NCBI GenBank assembly: GCA_040772085.1
Contig: JAXGYU010000001.1
Coordinates: forward strand, 992,001-1,056,000
Direction: 5' to 3'
DNA: 64,000 bases
From: JAXGMV01 sp040772085
Lineage (GTDB): Bacteria; Chloroflexota; Anaerolineae; Anaerolineales; Anaerolineaceae
Under the pieces are notes generated by a model, which had not been told where the DNA came from, ran no database searches, and was given only the letters and a program-made list of their open reading frames with translations. A program made the translations under genes and the position numbers. The stretch's first letter is position 1; every line of letters starts with the position of its first letter. Below, in pieces: positions 1 to 8,286 of the stretch.

Positions 1-362
1 TACATGGCGTCCAGCGTCAGGGGCGGACGCGGCGGCAGCAGGTGATGGTAACGCCCTGCCTGGCTGTAACCGATGAATAGCACGCTCAGCTCGACCGGCA
101 CGTTGCGGTTGTTGCGATTATCCTCGATGACCTCAGGCGAGATATTCTCAACCCCGATCAGCGAGCGCACGATTTCATCATCCTGCAGGTTGATGTCGTA
201 GATCACGCCCAAAGCGTTCAGGTCAGGCGGATATTGCAGCGGGATGCGCACCATCGCTCCCAGCGCGGGCGCTGCCATCTGATTGACCCTGCAGCCAACC
301 ACACATCCGCTGGTGGATGACCGCAACAATCTGCCGATTTCGATTGATGCTCTCTCGCTCAT
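1..362 (-). CDS. HAS-barrel-like protein of the NurA locus, N-terminal part (runs off window)
   Basis: About 120 N-terminal residues are visible; the rest lies beyond base 1. The start ATG overlaps the nurA stop as ATGA, so the two are translationally coupled. The visible part is a small beta-rich segment with a G-C-V-V-G-C-R stretch near residue 20 and a V-R-I-P-L motif near residue 38, and it ends in a proline-rich stretch. This resembles the HAS-barrel found at the N-terminus of HerA-type translocases, which work with NurA in resecting DNA ends. Whether a DUF87/HerA ATPase domain follows cannot be seen. The family call rests on context plus weak pattern similarity. Confidence 0.5.
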   Translation of the reverse strand, partial: MSERASIEIGRLLRSSTSGCVVGCRVNQMAAPALGAMVRIPLQYPPDLNALGVIYDINLQDDEIVRSLIGVENISPEVIEDNRNNRNVPVELSVLFIGYSQAGRYHHLLPPRPPLTLDAM

Positions 363-1531
363 CGTTTGTACCTCGTCTTGGTGCCAACCTGGCTCTTGTA
401 GCCCGATTTGGCGGATTTTCCGCGTGTCTGGTGCCCCTGTTTCATCAGTTCCTGCACCAACATTGTCTCGATGCGTTCCTTTTCCTCATAGGTCACCAGC
501 GCCACTTCATGCGCGCGGTGCAGCACGTACGGGTAGGGCTGGCCGCCCAACTGCGACGCCTGATGCAACAGGACGCTTTGCAGCATATCCAGCAGCGCTG
601 GATTTTCTGCCACCCAGCCCGGGATTTCTATGCGCGCCATTGATTTATTCGCGGCATTCCCCAGGCAGAGATAGAAAAAGTAGAATGACAACTGACCGGA
701 CATTTTACGCGTCACGGGCGAGGAAAGTTCAAATAATGCCGAGCGCTGCCCCGGCTGCAAGATGGGCGTGAAGAGGTCGAGATCACGCACCTGATTAAAC
801 GGGTGCTGCGCCTGCTCGCCGATCCCAGCCTCCCGCTTCGCCAGCTCCAGCAGGCGGACGACCAGGTCCGATCCCGGCCGGTCAACATAGCCGGCGAGTA
901 CTGTCTGACTTTGGGTCAGCGCTTCCAGGCTGGCGCCGTATTCCCGCAGCGCGGCATCGAATTCCGCATCCTGCTTCTGACGGTTGTATGGTTCGAGCGG
1001 ACCGTCGGTCAGGGCGACAACCGGCAGGCTTTCGTCGCGGGTCAGGTCGGCGATCAACTGGCGCTCGAGCATGTCACGCCGCAGGGATAGCAGGTCTTCC
1101 TGGATTCTGCCGGCAGGCGTGTACAACTTTTCGAGCAGCAGCAGCTCTGTGCGGGTAATCTCGCTGGCGGGCATGCCGGTCTTGATCGGCATGCGGATCG
1201 CGCCAATATTGAGCAGTCCGAATTCGATGCGGTCATTTCGGCTGGGGATGATCTGCGAACCATCCGCCGCCATCACGACCAGCGGACTATCGAAGACAGG
1301 GCAGCTTTTAGCGGCGTTCAGAGGCTCAGGTGTGGGCAAGGCGCAACGCAAATCAGGTTTGGCTGCCAGTTCGGTGATAGCCAGATTGCGCAAATCAGCC
1401 GTAAAGGCGCTGAAGCGTTCGAACAACGCGTTCGCCGCCCGCACCTGATCATTGCGCGCGGAGGTCCACTGCTGCCATTGCGCGCCCATGGCTGAAATCT
1501 GGGCACGCAATTCCTGATAATTGACGGGCAT
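359..1531 (-). CDS. nurA: NurA-family 5'-3' nuclease
   Basis: A 390-residue protein of the NurA family, Mn-dependent nucleases that act with the HerA translocase on DNA ends. The family's metal-binding A-D-G-S-Q motif is at about residues 89-93, and a second acidic site (A-L-T-D-G-P-L-E) lies near residue 173. An R-I-E-I-P-G stretch near residue 300 matches the C-terminal part of the RNase H-like core. The downstream gene overlaps by 4 bases and looks like its HAS-barrel partner. A TATAAT lies only 6 nt before the ATG with no Shine-Dalgarno, so the message may be leaderless. Lys/Arg-rich C-terminus. Confidence 0.85.
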   Translation of the reverse strand: MPVNYQELRAQISAMGAQWQQWTSARNDQVRAANALFERFSAFTADLRNLAITELAAKPDLRCALPTPEPLNAAKSCPVFDSPLVVMAADGSQIIPSRNDRIEFGLLNIGAIRMPIKTGMPASEITRTELLLLEKLYTPAGRIQEDLLSLRRDMLERQLIADLTRDESLPVVALTDGPLEPYNRQKQDAEFDAALREYGASLEALTQSQTVLAGYVDRPGSDLVVRLLELAKREAGIGEQAQHPFNQVRDLDLFTPILQPGQRSALFELSSPVTRKMSGQLSFYFFYLCLGNAANKSMARIEIPGWVAENPALLDMLQSVLLHQASQLGGQPYPYVLHRAHEVALVTYEEKERIETMLVQELMKQGHQTRGKSAKSGYKSQVGTKTRYKR

Positions 1532-1537
1532 GGCTTA

Positions 1538-1543
1538 ATTATA
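1538..1543 (-). promoter_or_regulatory. -10 box for nurA, leaderless-type
   Basis: A perfect TATAAT on the minus strand ends 6 nt upstream of the nurA ATG. Transcription would begin at or next to the start codon. No ribosome-binding site is visible and the -35 region is weak. Confidence 0.5.
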
Positions 1544-1602
1544 AGGTGAGGACGCGAGACTTGCCGGCCTGTGACACATTTCTTGAGATGTGACTTGCGG
1601 TT

Positions 1603-1633
1603 AAAAAACCGGAAGGCTGACGCCTTCCGGTTT
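1603..1633 (-). terminator. Intrinsic terminator after the Cys-rich small gene
   Basis: A perfect 12-bp stem (1606-1617 with 1622-1633) and a 4-nt loop. Read on the minus strand it is followed by six U residues, so it terminates the 1950-2306 / 1653-1904 unit. Confidence 0.9.
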
Positions 1634-1652
1634 GATACGACTTGAACAACCT

Positions 1653-1904
1653 CTAATCGTTCGCGTCTCGTTCAGTTTTCTCGACCTTGAACGGGTCATA
1701 ACCGGGGTTCGTACCCGCCCAGACGCAGGTATGCGCGTCGTCCAGGCTGCAGCTCGTGCCGTGTGAACAGCGATGCCCTGTCACACGCACCATGTGATCA
1801 GGCATGATATCGGGAGGCAGCATTTCTTCCACTTCCAGTTCGACATCACAGCCGACATGCGTGCATTTGATGCGCTTGATCGCGCGCCATTCTTTTTCAA
1901 CCAT
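1653..1904 (-). CDS. Small cysteine-containing protein, function unknown
   Basis: An 83-residue acidic protein with a C-x4-C pair (CTHVGC, residues 14-19), a second C-x5-C (CSHGTSC, about 46-52) and one further Cys near 60. Histidines lie close to the Cys residues. This pattern suits a small zinc-binding fold, but no named family is recognised. A GAGGTG ribosome-binding site precedes the ATG. It lies 45 nt after the YkvA-like gene on the same strand and is followed by a strong terminator, so the two probably form a short operon. Confidence 0.65.
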   Translation of the reverse strand: MVEKEWRAIKRIKCTHVGCDVELEVEEMLPPDIMPDHMVRVTGHRCSHGTSCSLDDAHTCVWAGTNPGYDPFKVEKTERDAND

Positions 1905-1949
1905 CTAACACCTCACAATAAATATTTCAAACTATGTCCAGATTGTAAC

Positions 1950-2306
1950 CTAATCGTCCTTAACCTCAAAATATTCGGCGTCAATCACCTCGGGGTTGCT
2001 GTAACTGCCAGACGCGGGCGCGCCTGCCTTGAGTTGCAGCATGTGCTGACGGACAACCTCCGGCGGACACAGTTCGAGGAACAGATAGAAGCCCAAGCCG
2101 ATGACACCGGCATCATCGAGCGGCACCAGCGGGATGAAGTCGATGGGCGAGATCAGGTACACCAGACTGGCAACCGGGATAAGTTTGAGGAACGGGTTGA
2201 CGCGATGATCGCGCATCAGCCGGTAGACCAGCTTTAACCGCAGCGTCACCTCTTTTAACCATTCGAGAGGTTTGCCAGGAATTTGTCCGTAAGATCCGTT
2301 TTGCAT
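1950..2306 (-). CDS. YkvA-family (DUF1232) membrane protein
   Basis: A 118-residue protein. The core motif P-I-D-F-I-P-L with the preceding hydrophobic segment (about residues 42-62) is the DUF1232/YkvA signature, and a second hydrophobic helix follows at about 66-82. The family is widespread and membrane-associated, with no firmly known function. A good ribosome-binding site (GAAAGGTG) precedes the ATG. It is divergent from the secreted-protein gene at 2416 and shares an intergenic region that carries a 15-nt inverted repeat. Confidence 0.8.
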   Translation of the reverse strand: MQNGSYGQIPGKPLEWLKEVTLRLKLVYRLMRDHRVNPFLKLIPVASLVYLISPIDFIPLVPLDDAGVIGLGFYLFLELCPPEVVRQHMLQLKAGAPASGSYSNPEVIDAEYFEVKDD

Positions 2307-2324
2307 TTTTCACCTTTCACTAAC

Positions 2325-2339
2325 ATGACTCGCGGTCAT
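2325..2339. promoter_or_regulatory. Inverted repeat between divergent genes, possible operator
   Basis: ATGAC-N5-GTCAT lies in the 109-nt gap between the YkvA-like gene and the secreted-protein gene. The size suits a dimeric repressor half-site pair, but there is no regulator gene nearby, so this is only a candidate. Confidence 0.3.
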
Positions 2340-2401
2340 TATCGCATTCAATTATAACTTTTATATTAGAGCTATTCCCCGCGCCAAGTGCCGGCTTCTA
2401 G

Positions 2402-2407
2402 TATAAT
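2402..2407 (+). promoter_or_regulatory. -10 box, leaderless-type, for the 2416 gene
   Basis: A perfect TATAAT ends 8 nt before the ATG at 2416. No Shine-Dalgarno fits in between, so the transcript probably starts at or within 1-2 nt of the AUG. The -35 region is not obvious. Confidence 0.55.
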
Positions 2408-2415
2408 TTTTTTGA

Positions 2416-3387
2416 ATGCGCCGCAAAATCACACAACCCCTGACCATTTTCCTAGCGCTGCTGATCGTCCTCTCGGCGCTAGTGATACTGCCTGTCTCCG
2501 CTCAAACTCCCAGTCCGGAGGGATTGTACTTTGAGCAGACCGGGCACTGGGTCAAGGGGGCTTTCCTGGTGCTCTACCAGCAGGCTGCCGACCCCGTCAC
2601 GACTTTCGGCATGCCAATCACGGACGAGATTCAGGACCCCAGCAGCGGCAATCGCTCCCAGTACTTCAGCAAGGCGCGCTTTGATCTGATGACGGACACC
2701 GCCGGCGAGCATGTCGTCCTGATGCCGCTGGGCGAGCTGCTGTATTCACCCGGCGAAAAACCGGATTTCCCCACCCGCGGGCTGGGCTGCATGAAACAGA
2801 AGGACAATGAGGTGCCTGTCTGCTACGCGTTTATGGAGTTCCTGAAATCCGACCCCGACGCCTGGCTGCTCGGCAACGCGATCTCCGAGATCGAGGTGCA
2901 GAACGGCCGGCTGGTACAGCACTTCCAGTTCGGCAAACTGGTATGGATGCCGGACAACCCGCTGGGGCAGCAAGTACAGCGGGCAGAGCTTGGTTATCAG
3001 TACTTCAATACCCGCATCGGCAACGCTGACCTGCTCGCGCCGGATATGAGCGTACCGCTCACCCTGGCGCAGATCAATCTGCAGGCACATGCTTTCCCGG
3101 AGAACTATGTGCTGCCGGCGGATGGTCATCAGAGCATTTACATCATCGTCCGTGACCAGCGCAATCAGCCGGTATCAGGCGCCAGCATCCTGGTCACCAT
3201 TCAATGGCCGACCGGCAAGAAAGACCAACTGCGCATGACCGATCTCACGGATGCCAACGGCATCGCCGTGCTGCACTTTGCCACCAGTGACAAATATGAG
3301 CCGAACCAATTGGTTACAGTCAGTCTTGAGATTCAGTTGGGGGGCAAGCTGGCGCACGCCAGCACCTGGTTCCGCACCAGCCGCTAA
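2416..3387 (+). CDS. Secreted protein with a C-terminal Ig-like domain
   Basis: A 323-residue exported protein. Residues 1-30 form a signal peptide (basic start, long hydrophobic core, then V-S-A-Q). Residues about 35-120 and 130-200 are two related aromatic-rich segments of the F-x-Q-T-G-H-x-V-x-G-x-F type, with a later Y-Q-Y-F-N-T-R repeat. Such modules are common in Chloroflexota secreted proteins. Residues about 215-320 look like an Ig-like or carboxypeptidase-regulatory beta-sandwich (PVSGASILVTI, then a TDANGIA turn). Two Cys near residues 117 and 128 could pair. The exact role is unknown. Its stop overlaps the stop of the convergent glycosyltransferase gene by 4 bases. Confidence 0.8.
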   Translation: MRRKITQPLTIFLALLIVLSALVILPVSAQTPSPEGLYFEQTGHWVKGAFLVLYQQAADPVTTFGMPITDEIQDPSSGNRSQYFSKARFDLMTDTAGEHVVLMPLGELLYSPGEKPDFPTRGLGCMKQKDNEVPVCYAFMEFLKSDPDAWLLGNAISEIEVQNGRLVQHFQFGKLVWMPDNPLGQQVQRAELGYQYFNTRIGNADLLAPDMSVPLTLAQINLQAHAFPENYVLPADGHQSIYIIVRDQRNQPVSGASILVTIQWPTGKKDQLRMTDLTDANGIAVLHFATSDKYEPNQLVTVSLEIQLGGKLAHASTWFRTSR

Positions 3388-4589
3388 CCGGCGCGGTGCT
3401 TCCAGTAAATCACATCCTTATAAAACGCGTCCAGGCTGTGGAGCAGATCCTCGGTCTGGGCTCTGTCCCTGACCAACTGCAGGTTGTACGCTGCGGCGCG
3501 TTCACGCATCGGCTGGTTCTCGAGCGCAGCGAGGATGGCATCCGCCAGAGCCGAGACGGACTGCGGCGGGATCAGCAAGCCGTTGACGCCGGGCGTGATC
3601 CACTCACGCAGCGATTCGATATCACCCACGATCGGGAAGCAGCCGCACGCCATCGCCTCGAGCAGGGAGTTCGGCAGCCCGTCGTGCGAGCTGTATGAGA
3701 CTGAGACACTCGCCATCTTGAACAGGCTCCACAATTGCGGCTGGGTCAGGAAGGGCGTCAGCTTGACGCGTTCATCCAGTTTGAGCGCCTGCACCCAGCG
3801 CAGCGCGTCCGGCTGACCCTCCATGGCAACACAAACGAAGTTCGTCGCCGGCATCTTGCCCAGGACGATCGGGATGGCGTTGAAAAACGTGTCATTCTGC
3901 ACGCTGCCCGGTCTGAACCCGCGCGGATTGATGACCATGGGGACTTTCTCACGGATGGCTCGGCCATCGTCCACCTGCGTCGAGCGGTTGATCAGGTCCA
4001 GGTCAATGCCGCCCGCGCCGGGAATGACCAGCGTCGGTTTGCCTTCCGCGAAACCGTGCAGCCGGCCCAGGCGGATATCACGGCGGGCATCCGCCGCTAA
4101 CCCGTCAGCGCGCTGCAGAGTGCGCAGGGTATAGCGCGCCATGGCGGCTGAACCCTGACTATGAAGCGTCAGGTCATTACCCCAGACGCTGACCGCGAAT
4201 GGTATTTCCTCGGGGGTGAAGGACCCCAGCATACCTTCAAAGGGGATACGCAGCGCGTGCACCAGATCCGGCTGCTCCGCGTCGATGATGCCTGCCAGGC
4301 TCGCGCCTTGCTTCGGCAGCGTGCGCGGTCCCATCTGATAGCGTGCCTTCATCAGGACGCCGCGGAATTGGGAAACCAGCTTCTTCCTGCCGGTAGCAGC
4401 TCCGCCCCCGCTCTGGCTTCCGGCGCTGCCGGCAAACGCGACTGGCAGCAAATACTGCGCGCTCACGCCCGCGGCGGTCGGACAGGGATAGGTGGAGACC
4501 AGGACGATGTCATACCCCAGTTGGGCCAGGCTGGCGAGCCAGCGCTGGGTAATCGGGCTGCGGCCGTCAGCGATCAGCAGCACTTTCAT
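3384..4589 (-). CDS. Glycosyltransferase family 4
   Basis: A 401-residue GT-B fold enzyme. The N-terminus (KVLLIADGRSPITQRW) is the acceptor-side Rossmann domain, with the WG-N-D-L segment near residue 138. The C-terminal donor domain has the conserved S-x-D-G-L-P-N-S-L-L-E-A-M-A-C-G motif (about residues 300-315) that binds the nucleotide-sugar. It is the last gene of a minus-strand series (CorC, SbcC, GT4, GT4), and its ATG overlaps the previous stop by 4 bases. Donor and acceptor sugars cannot be told. Confidence 0.88.
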   Translation of the reverse strand: MKVLLIADGRSPITQRWLASLAQLGYDIVLVSTYPCPTAAGVSAQYLLPVAFAGSAGSQSGGGAATGRKKLVSQFRGVLMKARYQMGPRTLPKQGASLAGIIDAEQPDLVHALRIPFEGMLGSFTPEEIPFAVSVWGNDLTLHSQGSAAMARYTLRTLQRADGLAADARRDIRLGRLHGFAEGKPTLVIPGAGGIDLDLINRSTQVDDGRAIREKVPMVINPRGFRPGSVQNDTFFNAIPIVLGKMPATNFVCVAMEGQPDALRWVQALKLDERVKLTPFLTQPQLWSLFKMASVSVSYSSHDGLPNSLLEAMACGCFPIVGDIESLREWITPGVNGLLIPPQSVSALADAILAALENQPMRERAAAYNLQLVRDRAQTEDLLHSLDAFYKDVIYWKHRAG

Positions 4590-5695
4590 GCCGGCAGCCC
4601 CAGCACATAACGAACAGCTTGTTCAAAGACCGCGACCATGTTCCCGATGTTGACTTCATCACGCACGATAGCGAAGGATGCCCTGCCTTTTGCCCGCAAA
4701 GCTGCGGGGGCCGTCAGAGCCTCGGTTAGCTTGTCAGCCAGATCATCCAGACTGCCGGGTTTCAGGAGCCAGCCGTTTGAGTCGCGCACCAGGTCCTTTT
4801 GTGTGCCATCGCCCTCGGCCGCCATGACCGGCAGCCCATGCGACATGGCTTCCTGCAGCGAGAGCCCGCCCGTTCCGGGCAGGATAAACAAGTCAGCCTG
4901 CCGGAAGACTTCCGCGAGCTGCTCACCATAGAGCGCGCCAGTGAAGCGGGTGGATGGGTACTGTTTTCGCGCGAAACCTTCCAGGTCTGCCCGTTCGGGA
5001 CCATCGCCGACGATCCAGAGCTCGGGCTGAAGTGTCTCGGGCAAGCGCGCGCAAGCCTTGATCAGTAAATCAACGCGCTTGCGCTCCTGCAGCCTGCCAA
5101 CGAATAACAGGGTTGGTTTGCCCTCCTGGAAGGCGGCTTCTCGATCCGGCGGCGCTTGATCCGGACGAGGCACCGCGGCGTTTGGCGCGATAAAAACACG
5201 CTCGGGCGCGAAACCGGCGCAGATGTATTCCTGGGCGCCCTGCGAGCTGTAAGTAATGATCGCGTCCAGACTGTCATGCAGCCGTGAGCGGGCGTTAAGC
5301 AGCAGCCGGCTGCCCGGACCGCGCACTTCCGGCGACCCGAGCCCCCAGCCGATCACCTTGCCGCCCTGATAATGCACCTGACGGATCGCTGCCGGGGTGC
5401 TGAGATAGCGCGCGTTTGCCTCAACGATCAGCACGTCCGGCTTGAACTGCTTTAGCCAGTCGCGCAAGCCGGGTTGGCGCAGGAAGTAGAATTTGCCAGC
5501 ACCATAATGCCTGTTTTCCCCGTTGACAAAAGTGCCATTGGTCAGACTCTCAGCCTGCGCGATATGTTCTGCCGCTTTGGCGTCACCGGCGAACAAGCCA
5601 AAACCGCCCGTGGCGCTCAATGCCAATTGCTCAAAAAAAGCCCGTCGATAGGCAGCAAAAACCCGCTGCTGCAGGGCAAGCCGCGCTGGAATCAT
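4586..5695 (-). CDS. Glycosyltransferase family 4
   Basis: A 369-residue GT-B glycosyltransferase. The segment L-L-F-V-G-R-L-Q-E-R-K-R (about residues 194-205) is the usual GT4 hinge and donor-domain start. G-G-L-S-L-Q-E-A-M-S-H-G-L-P-V (about 278-292) is the E-x7-E-type donor motif. Its start codon overlaps the sbcC stop (ATGA) and its stop overlaps the next GT4 start, so the three genes are translated as one coupled set. The link of glycosyltransferases to sbcC is positional only. Confidence 0.88.
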   Translation of the reverse strand: MIPARLALQQRVFAAYRRAFFEQLALSATGGFGLFAGDAKAAEHIAQAESLTNGTFVNGENRHYGAGKFYFLRQPGLRDWLKQFKPDVLIVEANARYLSTPAAIRQVHYQGGKVIGWGLGSPEVRGPGSRLLLNARSRLHDSLDAIITYSSQGAQEYICAGFAPERVFIAPNAAVPRPDQAPPDREAAFQEGKPTLLFVGRLQERKRVDLLIKACARLPETLQPELWIVGDGPERADLEGFARKQYPSTRFTGALYGEQLAEVFRQADLFILPGTGGLSLQEAMSHGLPVMAAEGDGTQKDLVRDSNGWLLKPGSLDDLADKLTEALTAPAALRAKGRASFAIVRDEVNIGNMVAVFEQAVRYVLGLPA

Positions 5696-8262
5696 TCTGT
5701 CACCAGCACATCAATGGTTGAGCCCGCCAGCGTCTTTTCAACTTCAATGCGCACCGGGAAGGCATCTTTCAGCTCTTCCAGGTGGGTGATGACCAGGACT
5801 TTCGCGAAGTCCTTGCGCACAATGTTGATCGCCTCTACCAGCCGCTGCCGCCCCTCGGCATCCTGACTGCCAAACCCTTCGTCAATGACCAGGGTCTGCA
5901 GTCGCGATCCGGCGCGATGCGCCAGGACCTTGGAGAGCGCCAGCCGCGTAGCGAAATTGACGCGGAACATTTCACCGCCCGAGTACATCTCATACTCACG
6001 GATCACGCCGCTGGCATCACTGATCATGATATCCAGCGTCTCCTTGCGGTCTGTCCGTTTTTTATCCTTGTACTGGCGCTGCGTCTCAAAATGAACGTGC
6101 ATGGCGCCATTGGACAGCATATCCAGAATTTCGTTGGTCTGTTCATCAATTTCGGGCAGCGCGTGCTCGATCAAAAGCGCCGGGACGCCGTCCTTTCCAA
6201 AGGCGCGTTCGAGCAGCTTGTACTGTGTGACCTTGAGCGCCAGCGCCTCGCGCTGTTCGTAAAGACTTTGCTTGCGCTGCCGAACAGTGTTCAGCACATC
6301 GACATCCTGCTGCCGGTGACCGACTTCAGTACGCAAGACATTTTCCCTCTCACGAATGCGCATCAGCTCGGCTTCTTCTGTGATCAAGTCCGGCATGTCC
6401 GCCGATTCTTCCTCAAATCTGACGCTGGCTGCTTTCAGCTCGGCTTCACGTTCTTTGGTTTCCGCCCTGGCTGCTTCCAGTTGCGTCTGAAGGTTCTCCA
6501 GCTCATGGTTCAACGTATCCAGCCGCGCGCCTGCTTTTTGCAAGTCCAGCCATTGCTGTTCGCACTCGCGGTTGTTCATTTCGTCGGCGCGCAGGCGGTC
6601 ATGGGCAGCGGAATCGTAGCCGAGGGCGGCAGCTTCCTGATCAATCAGGGCAAGCTGTTTACGGGCTTCGAGCGCGAATGATTGCTCCTCGAGATTTTCT
6701 TTCAGCGCCTTCAAACGTTCGCCCTGATTGCTGATCCAATCTTCCTGCGACAAGACGATACGGCTGCGTTCGGCTTCGAGCAGATTGACCGAGCGTTCGG
6801 TCGCGCGGTAATCCGTCTCTAGTTTTTTCAAATCGCCCAACTGCTTCTCGCCGTTGGTGATCTCAGTTGTGATGTCGGTGATGCTTGTTTTATTCACGAG
6901 ATATTGGTCACGCAACGCCTGAACTTCATCCATGATCTCGGTGATTAATCGTTCCCGATCAGCCAGCGATAGCGGTTGACCACAGAGCGGGCACGCGGCT
7001 TCCGTTGCCTTTCGAAGGCGATCTGCCCGGTCATTTCCTTTATCGCCATCCAATTTGATACGGTCATTCTCAGCGATGCGGGATGCGCGCAGTTCACGTG
7101 ATTCCTGGAGATGTTTCTCGAGTTCGCTGCCTTCTGAAAGGCGTGTCAGCGTTTCTGCCAGCTTCCGGCCATACTGAGCCAACTGCTGGTCGATTGCCGG
7201 CAACTGTTCAAACTCATCCTGCAACGCGGCTCGCTTTTCTTCCAGCCCCGCCAGCTCCTGCTGCAGCCGGCTGCTTTCTTTTTCGATCACCAGCAAAGGC
7301 GCGCTGCGCTTGACTTCGACTTCATGAAAATTGGCTGCCAGCCGGTCAAATGCCTCGAGCTGCTGTTTCATCCCTTGCCAGTTCTGATAACACTGGTTGA
7401 TATTCTCCGCCTGATCGAGCTGCGTGGTTAACTCTGCCTTCAATTCCAGCCGTTCATCCAGATAAGTTTGCTGAGCGGCGCATTTACGCTGGCTGTCTTC
7501 AAAGGCTTTCGCGAAGAGATCGACCAGACGTTTCTGCTCGGCGACGGACGTGGCTCTTTTCTTCAGCGCCTCAAATGCCGTCTCCCTCAGTTTTCTGCTT
7601 TCCTCAGCGGTTTTCAACTGCTCCCGCGCTTGTTGCAGCAACTGCTTGCGGCTGGCCTCCTGGCTGAGCTCTTTATCGATCTCTCCCACGGAAGAGTCGA
7701 TGACGCTGATCTCGCGCTCCAGCCCTGCCCGGGCATTGGCGGCATTCTTCTTGTACTCCTCCCAGATGTCCAGCCCAAGCACATTAGAGAGGATTTCCTT
7801 GCGCTTGGTCGGGTTTTGCTGGGCGAAACTATCCGCCTTGCCCTGCAGGAAAAATGAGGCGTTCACGAACGTCTCATAATCCATTTTCAAAGTCTGCTCA
7901 ATCCGGTTCTGTGTTTCGGAATAGGTATGCTCCGTCAGGGGAATCCAGGTGCCATCCGCAACCCGCGCCTGGAATTCAAGGATGCCGGTTTTGCCGCGCT
8001 CTTTCATCCGCTGAATGCGGTACAGGTTATCCTCATATTCAAATTCGAGCACCACCTGAGCTTTTTCGCTATGGCTGTTGATGAAGGAATCATCTTTACT
8101 GCGTGTCTTGCCGAACAATGACCAGGTGATCGCGTCCAGGATCGATGATTTGCCGGCACCATTCCCGCCGGAAATACACGCCAGGTCGAAGCCGGTAAAA
8201 TCAAGCTCAACCGGCTGGCGGTAGGAAAGAAAACCACTGAGTGAAAGTTTGACCGGGATCAT
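5692..8262 (-). CDS. sbcC: Exonuclease subunit SbcC (Rad50-like SMC ATPase)
   Basis: An 856-residue Rad50/SbcC protein. Walker A (GGNGAGKSS) is at about residues 32-40 and long heptad-rich coiled coils flank a C-P-L-C zinc hook near residue 425. The ABC signature (Y-S-G-G-E) is near 760, and Walker B with the D-loop (VIDEGFGSQD) near 792. It forms the SbcCD complex that opens hairpins and trims DNA ends; its SbcD partner is encoded about 5 kb away at 13109-14374, not next to it. It sits 24 nt downstream of the CorC gene and overlaps the following GT4 gene. Confidence 0.95.
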   Translation of the reverse strand: MIPVKLSLSGFLSYRQPVELDFTGFDLACISGGNGAGKSSILDAITWSLFGKTRSKDDSFINSHSEKAQVVLEFEYEDNLYRIQRMKERGKTGILEFQARVADGTWIPLTEHTYSETQNRIEQTLKMDYETFVNASFFLQGKADSFAQQNPTKRKEILSNVLGLDIWEEYKKNAANARAGLEREISVIDSSVGEIDKELSQEASRKQLLQQAREQLKTAEESRKLRETAFEALKKRATSVAEQKRLVDLFAKAFEDSQRKCAAQQTYLDERLELKAELTTQLDQAENINQCYQNWQGMKQQLEAFDRLAANFHEVEVKRSAPLLVIEKESSRLQQELAGLEEKRAALQDEFEQLPAIDQQLAQYGRKLAETLTRLSEGSELEKHLQESRELRASRIAENDRIKLDGDKGNDRADRLRKATEAACPLCGQPLSLADRERLITEIMDEVQALRDQYLVNKTSITDITTEITNGEKQLGDLKKLETDYRATERSVNLLEAERSRIVLSQEDWISNQGERLKALKENLEEQSFALEARKQLALIDQEAAALGYDSAAHDRLRADEMNNRECEQQWLDLQKAGARLDTLNHELENLQTQLEAARAETKEREAELKAASVRFEEESADMPDLITEEAELMRIRERENVLRTEVGHRQQDVDVLNTVRQRKQSLYEQREALALKVTQYKLLERAFGKDGVPALLIEHALPEIDEQTNEILDMLSNGAMHVHFETQRQYKDKKRTDRKETLDIMISDASGVIREYEMYSGGEMFRVNFATRLALSKVLAHRAGSRLQTLVIDEGFGSQDAEGRQRLVEAINIVRKDFAKVLVITHLEELKDAFPVRIEVEKTLAGSTIDVLVTE

Positions 8263-8286
8263 ACCGTTGAATGCTTCCTAAGTGAG

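Noticed and set aside
5782..6681. A 299-codon plus-strand frame opposite sbcC
   Set aside because: Antisense shadow of sbcC; composition is that of a GC-rich reverse frame.
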